DNA of 64,000 bases from JAWVZS01 sp964507825 (lineage in GTDB: Archaea; Thermoproteota; Nitrososphaeria; Nitrososphaerales; Nitrosopumilaceae): assembly GCA_964507825.1 (NCBI GenBank), contig CAZDQM010000066.1, positions 13,161 through 77,160 of the forward strand. The letters run 5' to 3'. A program made the position numbers and the translations under genes. The notes below the pieces were generated by a model, which worked only from the letters and a program-made list of their open reading frames with translations, did no database searches and was not told the origin of the DNA. This document shows, one piece after another, positions 43,965 to 51,977 of this stretch. The first letter of the stretch is position 1; every line of letters begins with the position of its first letter.

Positions 43965-44431
43965 CGTGTTATCTCCACAAACTCTCCCGCGGGCGTAACC
44001 ATCAGAATTCTACTCGAACAGCCGGCATCCGTAATGCTGACATTTAGCGTCTCGCCCGGATTAAACACCGTCCGGGTGCCAAGCCCGGAACCATCAAGTG
44101 TTGTAAACGTCACACCAAGCTCCGTCCGGTCTATATCCCCTGTCATATTGATTCTGTACATTTTGAACTCGTCTAGCGCGATCGGATCCCCCACTTTTGC
44201 ATAATTGTGCATGAGAAATCTAGTGGAATTGGCCGTAGAGGAGCACTCGACGAGGCTGACATCTATCAGTTCGGCGGCCCGCATCATGCCTGCCTTGGCC
44301 ATGTCTTCGTGCCGGTACTGCATGTCGGCGCCCCTTTCGGTGAATACGTATGTCAGCATGGCCGCCGCGACGGACATTACTGATACTATTATTATCGCCG
44401 AGAGGATCTCTGAGACCGCCTGCCTCCTCAT
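43961..44431 (-). CDS. Type IV pilin-like protein 1
   Basis: A 156-residue protein. The start M-R-R-Q-A-V-S-E-I-L-S-A fits a class III (prepilin peptidase) signal: two basic residues, small residue, then a Glu at +5-like position and a hydrophobic helix to about residue 28. The C-terminal domain is beta-rich with one Cys pair (Cys63 region and Cys near the end). Such subunits assemble into filaments using a FlaJ/TadC-type platform, which is encoded upstream. The start overlaps the next pilin gene by 4 bp. Confidence 0.75.
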   Translation of the reverse strand: MRRQAVSEILSAIIIVSVMSVAAAMLTYVFTERGADMQYRHEDMAKAGMMRAAELIDVSLVECSSTANSTRFLMHNYAKVGDPIALDEFKMYRINMTGDIDRTELGVTFTTLDGSGLGTRTVFNPGETLNVSITDAGCSSRILMVTPAGEFVEITR

Positions 44432-45135
44432 CTTTGCACCTCTACCCTGTGCGTTACGATTATCTCGTCTTGTATTATGTCTACTAGAATGGATTGCCCT
44501 GGACCGGCCGACGTTTCATACAGATCTAGTACCCCTGAATATGTTATATCGATGCCCCGTCCGGTCTGTTCCACTATCACATCCGGCATGGCGGCTCCGT
44601 CCTTTACTAGTATAATATCGGCAACATTGCCGCCAATCGAGACGCTTCTGGTATCTGACGTTGATATGTACAATTCTGCATATATGCTACTGCTATAATC
44701 ATCAAACTTTGTGACCTTGAATTGTACCACGTCTATGAATGGATCACTGCCGATCACCTCGGCATGCTCGATCGTGATTATGTAGAATGTAGATCCCGCA
44801 GCCACGGCAACTGCCATCAGTATTATCGTTCCAAGTATGTCTGATACCGCGGATCTGCCCGGCCTGTCGAACTTGGGCTTTTTAATCAGAATGCGACTCT
44901 TTAGGACAAGTCTTGTGTAACTGCCCGCGACCTCGTAAAACTCACCTATATACTCATCAGTATCCACATGCGCGATTATCTTCAACAGGTGACTCGTGCC
45001 GGTCTCCCTGTTTCGTGTCGTTATCTCAATCGTCTTGCCCTCGTCTACTATCATGCTTGACATGCGATCTTCTGATATGCCGCAGATCTCGCAGATCTGC
45101 TTGAACGTCCTGTATTTCTTGGTCTCCTCTCTCAC
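44428..45135 (-). CDS. Pilin-like protein with N-terminal extension
   Basis: A 235-residue protein. A pilin signal (RPGRSAVSDILGTIILMAVA) begins only at about residue 92, not at the start. Residues 1-90 are soluble and helix-turn-helix-like (YRTFKQICEICGISEDRMSS). No ATG, GTG or TTG is in frame close to the pilin signal; the nearest alternatives are GTG and TTG codons about 30-45 residues upstream of it. So either the pilin has a long leader or a regulatory domain is fused to it. The C-terminal part (about 120-235) is beta-rich. It is followed, with overlap, by pilin-like protein 1. Confidence 0.6.
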   Translation of the reverse strand: MREETKKYRTFKQICEICGISEDRMSSMIVDEGKTIEITTRNRETGTSHLLKIIAHVDTDEYIGEFYEVAGSYTRLVLKSRILIKKPKFDRPGRSAVSDILGTIILMAVAVAAGSTFYIITIEHAEVIGSDPFIDVVQFKVTKFDDYSSSIYAELYISTSDTRSVSIGGNVADIILVKDGAAMPDVIVEQTGRGIDITYSGVLDLYETSAGPGQSILVDIIQDEIIVTHRVEVQR

Positions 45136-45267
45136 ACAGACGGGTATCGCATCGACTTTTAACCCGTGTATCTATCCGGCCTGAATGCGTCCGTTCACGC
45201 CGGTCCTAGATGTCTAGTCCACGTCATGCATCCATTCCTGATATGCGGATCAACTATGTTCTTTACC

Positions 45268-48114
45268 TCAAGACTGGATCATATCTGTCGATGGCGCGTC
45301 CTTCTCAAAGCTCATCAGATTCATGTACTTTGGTGTCAGGACCTTGATCTTCTTCGTACGCCTCTGATCCGGCTTGCCGTTCAAGCCGCCAGTCATGACT
45401 GTCTTGGACCTGTAATCTGACACAATCGCCCCCTTTTTTATCATCGATGTTATGGCCTCTCTTATCTCTGACCTAGTATCATCAAGCTGTATTGCCTTTT
45501 TGATCTGGTTTACGTTGTCTGCCATCTCCTCATGATACTGCAGGTATTCGAGTATCTTAAACTCAAGCGGGGTGAGCTGCGCGTTTCGCGGCTGACTGTC
45601 GGTACGAATGCCGAGCTCCGTATTACCTGCCGCATTTACTATTTCACCATGACCGTATGTGGCACCCTTTGCCTGATATCTTGCAACGCCGTCCGAATCT
45701 GCATTCAAATTGTCCCTAGAATCTGACTTGGGGGTATGGTCACTTGCATCGACATAGTCGTCTAGCTTGCAGTCCCTAGCCGGTACGATATCATCTGCTC
45801 GCATGCCTGTGATCGTGTACTCTGACTGCCGTTCTGTGGTACTAGTCCTTCCTGCTATCCTTATCAGCGAGCCTATACTCTTTACCTTTATTCCTGCAAA
45901 TACATCTAGGTAGGTGGCCGGAATGGGCATTTCGTTTCTTAGTACCTTTTTGACATTTATTACGTCCATCTTGCAACGCTCAAAGCCCGGATGCCTTGCC
46001 CGAATCGCCTCCTCTAGCTTTACCCTGTGCTTCTCCTTCTCGCACACAAACCACACATGCATTCCCTTCTCGACATTCTTTGTGTAATTGTGTACTGAAT
46101 GCTCTATGTGCTTTCCCGGGTTAGTCTCCACCTCGACGGCAAGCATGGTCCTCTTGTTCCAGTTTCGCGGGTCGTACGTCACGGCCCCTGTCTTTTGTTT
46201 TATGACATCTGGTTCAACGATCAGTATGTCGGGCGCCTCTGTGCCGCCGTTGCCCAGATCGGGCTGACAATACATGTGGAGCTTTCTGCATTCCCGCATG
46301 ATCCTACTCATTATCTCCCGGTGTTCTCCCCCTCCTGCGCGCCGGCCGCCGTATGCCTCTGACAGGTACGTGCTATACAGTTTTTCGGCGGCGACGTACC
46401 TCTTGGTCAGATCCTCGTCACCGTCGTCGTCACCCGGGTACCTGATCCTAAGATACCTGTTTCTGACAAGCTTGTCTACTGCTGCCGTCACATTCTTCTC
46501 CTTTATGCTATCGAACACCTCTGATACGCTGTTCCATATCTCCTCCATGTGCCAGTCCCTTTGATCAAAGTGAAGCAGGTGCACGATCGCAGTCTCAAGC
46601 GGGCTGAACAGTAGCTTTCCAAACCGTCTTGACGAGTAGCTGTCCACATTGACTGCGTTCCCCCACCTTTCCGTGGATTTTCTGGCAAGCTCCGACCAGT
46701 CACAGGTACGGACACCGTCAAATGGCACCGGTCTGGTCCGGAACACCCCATTTGCCGATACTCCGCGCTCGTCTGAATGTATCGCAAACGTGTGTGATGC
46801 CAGCCTCTGCATGCCTTCTGTTGAGACGGACATTATGGAACGAATCAGGTTTGCCGTGTTATAGTCACAACGGCCCGTGATCAGCGTCTTGCATGTTCCG
46901 GGTATCTCATCGGCAAAGTCCTTGTCAAATGCATTACATGTCTGCGTCGCAATCGTCACCTTTACACCGAATTTCCTAAGGGATCTGAGCATCTCGGACA
47001 TTGTGTTATTAGAAAACATGTGCGCCTCGTCTACGTACGCGTAAAACGGCCTCTTTCGCATCATTCCAAGATCGGAACTCGACAGATCTATCCTCTTTTT
47101 TGCCTCTACATACAGCATATTGAGCCATATCGAGCCTAGAAATTCGGCAATGTCATCACTCGTACCGGTGGACAGATCCACGACTAGTATGCGGCTCTCT
47201 TCTATCACGTCGCTTATCTGAATCGATGACTTTGTGGCATCAAACATTGCAGCCACGGACGGCGTGGCAAGTATCTTGTCCATCTTGTTGTATGCCGACG
47301 AGCCGGCATCTCTGGCATACTGTTTTTGGAATATCTCCTCCCAAAAGTGCCTTACATCATTTGATGATATGTCGTCTAGTATCTCCATGCGCACACTCTC
47401 GTCGGTTATCATCTGGGACATGCTTCGTAGCGTGTTCTTGTCCTTGGTCTCTACTAGCGCGTTGGCCGCGTTTCTCAAAACGGTCTCTAGCCTGGGCCCC
47501 CACGAATCCTTGTACAGGTTGTACAGGGTGCCGACAAATGCCATCACCACTACGTATTTTTCCGCGTCCGTCTTTACTTCAAGGGGGTTGATCTGGACGG
47601 TGCGGCCATACTTGTACAGCGAGCCCGGATTCACATATATCACGTCATCATGCCTCTCTTCTGGAACCATGGACAGTATGTCGCGCGCCAGCTCTCCATG
47701 GGGGTCCACCACCATCAGCCCATGCCCCCTGACTATATTCTGATATGCAAGAAACTTGATTATGGTCGACTTGCCGGAGCCGGGAAGCCCGAATATTGCC
47801 GTGTGCTCCCTCTCAGATGATGATATTCCGACCGCCCTGTGGCGGCTTGCATCGGTTGGCGCCTCGGATGGATCACCGTACTCGAACCCGAAATAGTCGA
47901 TATCGGTCTCCTTCCATGCGGCGTGCTGTATAGGCGCGTCGGCAGGCTCGGGTACATTCTTGTCCCAGAAACGGAACTTTTTGGCCCGCCTCCTTTGTAT
48001 ATGCTTTGGCTGCGTGTTGGCGGACCCTGACGCATTATGGGCGGCTCTGGACTGTTCACTTGCATCATCTGTCTGGCTCAGGACTCGTGACCTCCCTGCG
48101 TGCGTGTGATATCC
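45268..48114 (-). CDS. VirD4/HerA-like ATPase with nuclease-like and wHTH parts
   Basis: The open frame runs from a TAG at 48115-48117 to the stop at 45268 (up to 948 residues). Walker A G-L-P-G-S-G-K-S-T is encoded at about 47764-47790, upstream of the first ATG (47715), so the gene must begin earlier, yet no ATG, GTG or TTG occurs in frame between 47716 and 48114. Walker B is Y-A-Y-V-D-E-A-H-M-F, then I-A-T-Q-T. This is the pattern of conjugation coupling ATPases (TraD/VirD4/HerA). After the ATPase come a winged helix (SPLETAIVHLL), a nuclease-like block (E-A-P-D-I-L-I-V then A-V-E-V-E-T-N) and a C-terminal winged helix (PLEFKILEYL). The ATPase likely moves DNA or protein at the membrane. 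Confidence 0.7.
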   Translation of the reverse strand, partial: GYHTHAGRSRVLSQTDDASEQSRAAHNASGSANTQPKHIQRRRAKKFRFWDKNVPEPADAPIQHAAWKETDIDYFGFEYGDPSEAPTDASRHRAVGISSSEREHTAIFGLPGSGKSTIIKFLAYQNIVRGHGLMVVDPHGELARDILSMVPEERHDDVIYVNPGSLYKYGRTVQINPLEVKTDAEKYVVVMAFVGTLYNLYKDSWGPRLETVLRNAANALVETKDKNTLRSMSQMITDESVRMEILDDISSNDVRHFWEEIFQKQYARDAGSSAYNKMDKILATPSVAAMFDATKSSIQISDVIEESRILVVDLSTGTSDDIAEFLGSIWLNMLYVEAKKRIDLSSSDLGMMRKRPFYAYVDEAHMFSNNTMSEMLRSLRKFGVKVTIATQTCNAFDKDFADEIPGTCKTLITGRCDYNTANLIRSIMSVSTEGMQRLASHTFAIHSDERGVSANGVFRTRPVPFDGVRTCDWSELARKSTERWGNAVNVDSYSSRRFGKLLFSPLETAIVHLLHFDQRDWHMEEIWNSVSEVFDSIKEKNVTAAVDKLVRNRYLRIRYPGDDDGDEDLTKRYVAAEKLYSTYLSEAYGGRRAGGGEHREIMSRIMRECRKLHMYCQPDLGNGGTEAPDILIVEPDVIKQKTGAVTYDPRNWNKRTMLAVEVETNPGKHIEHSVHNYTKNVEKGMHVWFVCEKEKHRVKLEEAIRARHPGFERCKMDVINVKKVLRNEMPIPATYLDVFAGIKVKSIGSLIRIAGRTSTTERQSEYTITGMRADDIVPARDCKLDDYVDASDHTPKSDSRDNLNADSDGVARYQAKGATYGHGEIVNAAGNTELGIRTDSQPRNAQLTPLEFKILEYLQYHEEMADNVNQIKKAIQLDDTRSEIREAITSMIKKGAIVSDYRSKTVMTGGLNGKPDQRRTKKIKVLTPKYMNLMSFEKDAPSTDMIQS

Positions 48115-48341
48115 CTATCTACAACGCCTGATCTTGCCCCTGTATCGTACATGTCCTGTACGTGCCGGACCCAGGCTGCATGTGGCTTGATAATCGGCGC
48201 GCGCGTATGATCCTGACTGCAACCGTTTATGTGATTATAACATGCCAATTTCACGTCATTGGTAATGCTACTCGATCTGGTTAGATGCCCGCATGACTGT
48301 TGCAGCATGCCACGCTTCCACGAATGAATATTTCTAGTCAT
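48078..48341 (-). CDS. Short ORF coupled to the platform gene
   Basis: An 87-codon frame whose ATG (48341) overlaps the upstream stop in an ATGA arrangement, as real operon genes do here. The residues are His-, Arg- and Ser-rich and I see no domain. It overlaps the ATPase frame by 34 bases in another phase. It may be the true 5' end of the ATPase gene, separated by a one-base frameshift (mutation, programmed, or sequence error), or an unrelated small gene. Confidence 0.3.
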   Translation of the reverse strand: MTRNIHSWKRGMLQQSCGHLTRSSSITNDVKLACYNHINGCSQDHTRAPIIKPHAAWVRHVQDMYDTGARSGVVDRDITRTQGGHES

Positions 48342-50194
48342 AATATTGCCCCCATACTCTGAACCATTACGGGCACTAGGAAGAGCGCCAGCATGAATGC
48401 AATCGAGACCATTGCCACCGGCATGGTATCGCGTACGGTATATGATGACATCTTTGCCGCCACCACGCCCATGGGGACCACCGTTGCCAGGGTAAGCACG
48501 TTGAACATCCTGCCTAACCCCGGATCATATGCAAATCCGAACGAGCCGCCCGGCGAGCTTGAAGCCATGTCCTCGAACATCATTGCCATCATCTCCGTTA
48601 TCCCCAGCATGAGAAACGGGCAGAATAACACGATGAACAGCATGGGCCTTAGTGACTTGGACGCGCCGGATTTTACCTGCTGCATCCTTGTCATAAACTC
48701 CGTTATCCCGTGGAAGAGATCCGGGTTTGCGGCACCGGACCGGTACGTCTGGGACAGCAGGAACATTATGCATCTTACGTGGGAGGATCTTGTATTGATT
48801 CCCCTTACTGCCACGTCAAACGGCATACCTTCGGCCGTCCTTGTGATTATACTCGAAACCACCTCGTTGAAATCTCTTTGATACGTGCCGCGCCTAGACT
48901 GCTTTATCATTATCTGATTTATGTTGTATCCTGCCTTGCTCATCTCTGTTACATCTGATAAAAACTCCGGCATTGCATCCTCGACTGCCATGACTCGGCG
49001 CCGCTCCCTCCTCGTTGCCATGTGGTTGGCGATAGCCCCTGCCGCTATCCCTGACGCGATCGCATGTGATGCTTCTATTCCAACTAGTAGCAGTATTATA
49101 CATGCCGCCCCGCCTGCCACAAATGACATCCAGTACGTTGGAACGTACGTTCCGGTGGTGGGCTGATACTTGTTTAACATTAATATCATTCCAACCGATA
49201 CGGTGGGCGATATTACCATGGACGTTACTATCATCAATGCCGCCGTTCCGGCTCCTGCAAGCATCGACGTGAACATTATGATCATCGGTAATATTACAGC
49301 AACCATGATTGTCACGCCAAATATCTCCGCGGCAGACTTGGTATAGCGGTCCCACGCCCCAAGATACTCTTGAAAAAAGTGATGTGCCTTTGACTCCGTG
49401 TATCCCGGCACGTTGCCTACACTCTGTATCTTTGCCATGTATCCGGACACAAAGTCCCTGAACAGCTTTGATGGATGGTTGCGCCCGTATGTCGAGAGGG
49501 ACTCGTTTTGCGTCATGCCTATCATGCGGACCCTTTTGATTATCTCGGCGGCGTCTGCCTCCATGGCATTAAATATCCCCTCGCCGCGTATCCTCTCAAA
49601 CGACCTGTACAGCCCGAATCCGATGACCTGCATTGCATTTACGTATATCAGGAAATATGCCATCTCTTCTTCTATTCTTTCCCTTCTTTCTGCTATCTGT
49701 AATCTGAGCCGTATGTATGGTGATACAAAAGCCACAAACGGCGCCATGATTGCAGCGATGAATATGGGGCTGACATGCACGCTTAGCACCGCCGACGTTA
49801 TGATGCCCGGTATTATGGACAGGTATGCAATGCGCGTGAACTTTGTCGATGCGGCATCGACGTCGTATGACTGCCCCGTCCCTTGTACTACTGATTCTAG
49901 GATTGCGGCGTTTTTTTTCCGGAGCGCGCTTAGGGGAATCAGCCTCGCCTCCATCCTGTCTAGAATCATGGACCTAGGCCAAGCGCCTACTCGCCTAACG
50001 CGTATAATATCATCGTGACTCTTGTACCTCTTTTTCATTCTTGGTAGCGCAAGTAAAATCATACATGATGCCATTAACGTGACGGCAAGTGCAAGATCCT
50101 GCGCCGTCCTGTCGGTAAACAGCAACACAGCCCAAATGCAGGAAAAAGAGATCCCGAATAATACAGTACGCGTCCTAGTTCTAGTATGACCCAA
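48338..50194 (-). CDS. tadC: TadC/FlaJ-type pilus platform protein
   Basis: A 618-residue polytopic membrane protein. Two GspF/T2SSF domains are visible: about 160-300 (RIEEEMAYFLIYVNAMQVIG, with E-I-I-K-R-V-R) and about 395-540 (VEDAMPEFLSDVTEMSKAGY, then SLRPMLFIVLFCPFLMLG). Transmembrane pairs flank each. This is the archaeal two-domain form used by type IV pili and the archaellum to couple a hexameric ATPase to filament assembly. The matching FlaI/TadA ATPase is absent from the window. It lies directly upstream of the ATPase frame. Confidence 0.82.
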   Translation of the reverse strand: MGHTRTRTRTVLFGISFSCIWAVLLFTDRTAQDLALAVTLMASCMILLALPRMKKRYKSHDDIIRVRRVGAWPRSMILDRMEARLIPLSALRKKNAAILESVVQGTGQSYDVDAASTKFTRIAYLSIIPGIITSAVLSVHVSPIFIAAIMAPFVAFVSPYIRLRLQIAERRERIEEEMAYFLIYVNAMQVIGFGLYRSFERIRGEGIFNAMEADAAEIIKRVRMIGMTQNESLSTYGRNHPSKLFRDFVSGYMAKIQSVGNVPGYTESKAHHFFQEYLGAWDRYTKSAAEIFGVTIMVAVILPMIIMFTSMLAGAGTAALMIVTSMVISPTVSVGMILMLNKYQPTTGTYVPTYWMSFVAGGAACIILLLVGIEASHAIASGIAAGAIANHMATRRERRRVMAVEDAMPEFLSDVTEMSKAGYNINQIMIKQSRRGTYQRDFNEVVSSIITRTAEGMPFDVAVRGINTRSSHVRCIMFLLSQTYRSGAANPDLFHGITEFMTRMQQVKSGASKSLRPMLFIVLFCPFLMLGITEMMAMMFEDMASSSPGGSFGFAYDPGLGRMFNVLTLATVVPMGVVAAKMSSYTVRDTMPVAMVSIAFMLALFLVPVMVQSMGAIL

Positions 50195-51977
50195 GCAGTA
50201 CCACCGCGGCCTGAATCGGCATCGATATTATTCCATGATATAGTAACCTGAACTCTGGGCTTGCCTTTTGAGCATTTACTATATGCGGCGACACGGCATA
50301 ATATGCCGCATGCGTGGCATCAAGCAAGAGTCCTGTAACATGGCCAGCCTCATTCCTATACTCTCTTAGAATCTGTACATCGTGTGCAAGCTTTGTACCG
50401 TATGCGGCAAATGCTATGGCGCAGTTCCCATTACTAGTTGGTTGGACATGTGTTGAATTTCCTGTCATTGTAACGTTCATGAGTCTTGGCTCCTCTGGAC
50501 ACCTGGCCCATTCGAACTCGGACGTGCCGCACGAGTTCTGGTCTAGCCGCGCATGCCCGTCAGAGAGCATCATCTGGTTCAGGCTCGTATCATTACAGTA
50601 TACCTCTGATGCATACGGCGTTTCATCTGCCGTCATGTTGCCAGGTACGTGATCACGGTCCACTATTGCAAACGTTCCCTTCGGACAGATGTCGCCGAGT
50701 ACAGTTCCATTCGTTATTGTCAGTGCAGCTAATCTCGTGTTTATGCTACCTATCTTCATAATCTCGCCCCTAATCCTTGTGATCTTTCCGGCAAAGCAGC
50801 TGTCCTGCTCTGTCGAGCCGGAGCAGATTGACTCATCTGATATGGTTAGTGTTTTAGATGTGATCTCATCTTCGCCGCGCAGCTGCGCGTATATAGTATA
50901 CTCTCCTCCCCTCCAGTGCGGCTGGGTGATGACCTCGTGTGATGCAGTACCTTCTCTCATGCGCAGCTGAAGTATTTCTATTATGTTGGTTCTGTTTGTT
51001 ATTTGGACCGTCACCCTTCCCCTGTCTGTACTCTCTGATGTCACGTTGATTATCATGCTCCGGGCACCGTTTCCGAACGTATCGTCTGAGGTGTGGATAT
51101 TCAGGATCGGATTATATTCATCACTGATTATCCCGGTTATTGTTTTTGGAGGAATTATAATTACATCCTCTCCTCCCTGGATCAGTATGACCCCCTCCAT
51201 GTGCGGGTGGAACCGACACGTGTACAGTATGGTACCCGGCACGTCTGTTGATACTATATACTCGTCTCCGGGAGCCATTATCCCGGTATCAAACGCATTC
51301 GGGGTGTTTGCGTCACCGGACTTTGTAATCTCGGGTTTCATGTTGCCATATCCGGCCGCAACAGCATGTATTCTGTGTACTCTATCATCATTGTTTACAA
51401 ACCGTATCGTCTGCCCCGTCTCTGCCTCTACAATACCGTTTGCATAGCACTCGTCGACTCTGGCACATGGTGTAGACGCGGCCCCGGGCTGTATTGTTAT
51501 AGTATGGTCCCCTGTATCGTACCCGTCTAGCACTACGTCGATGATCCGGACTCCTATATCGTATATTGGCACGTTGCCCCCCTCGTCCTCGAACCCCTCG
51601 TACATGGCCGTAACTGTATATGATCCGACCGACTCGGGGATGCCGCGTATCGTATGATATGTGTGAAATGTGCCGTCTGTGATACTCTGTACGGTGATCT
51701 CGGTAATATCACCGGCCGGAGACGTGACTGTAATCAATACATGATTCCCCGAAAACTCGTCGGGAACCGCGCCGTATATGGGCACGTTAGAGTACCCGTT
51801 TCTTTCAAGTGTGATGATATGTTCCGGTATTATCAACATCTCGCTATCTTTGGAACCGGTGTCTGTGAATCTACACACGTGCATGTTATCACAGGATACC
51901 GAATATGCCGCGGCCGGAACTAGCATCAGCATGATCACCACCGGGACAGATGATCTAAAAGCCATCTCTGGCATCAT
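50181..51977 (-). CDS. Cupredoxin plus nuclease-fold plus CFI-box protein
   Basis: A 598-residue secreted protein from the ATG at 51977, whose ATGA overlaps the upstream stop. A signal peptide (VPVVIMLMLVPAAAYS) opens it. Ig-like regions follow. A cupredoxin domain spans about 190-285, with His in VHRIHAV and the copper-loop C-x-F-H-P-H-M. A staphylococcal-nuclease-like stretch spans about 420-510 (GEIMKIGSINTRLAALTITN, then V-Y-C-N-D-T-S-L-N-Q-M-M-L), lacking the usual catalytic Glu, so probably inactive. The C-terminus is a CFI-box type domain (C-A-I-A-F-A-A-Y-G). It may carry copper at the surface or serve as a redox or structural part of the apparatus. Confidence 0.7.
   Translation of the reverse strand: MMPEMAFRSSVPVVIMLMLVPAAAYSVSCDNMHVCRFTDTGSKDSEMLIIPEHIITLERNGYSNVPIYGAVPDEFSGNHVLITVTSPAGDITEITVQSITDGTFHTYHTIRGIPESVGSYTVTAMYEGFEDEGGNVPIYDIGVRIIDVVLDGYDTGDHTITIQPGAASTPCARVDECYANGIVEAETGQTIRFVNNDDRVHRIHAVAAGYGNMKPEITKSGDANTPNAFDTGIMAPGDEYIVSTDVPGTILYTCRFHPHMEGVILIQGGEDVIIIPPKTITGIISDEYNPILNIHTSDDTFGNGARSMIINVTSESTDRGRVTVQITNRTNIIEILQLRMREGTASHEVITQPHWRGGEYTIYAQLRGEDEITSKTLTISDESICSGSTEQDSCFAGKITRIRGEIMKIGSINTRLAALTITNGTVLGDICPKGTFAIVDRDHVPGNMTADETPYASEVYCNDTSLNQMMLSDGHARLDQNSCGTSEFEWARCPEEPRLMNVTMTGNSTHVQPTSNGNCAIAFAAYGTKLAHDVQILREYRNEAGHVTGLLLDATHAAYYAVSPHIVNAQKASPEFRLLYHGIISMPIQAAVVLLGSY

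Noticed and set aside
48081..48114. Programmed -1 frameshift signal
   Set aside because: A one-base shift would join the frames, but no X-XXY-YYZ heptamer or obvious stimulatory structure is present.
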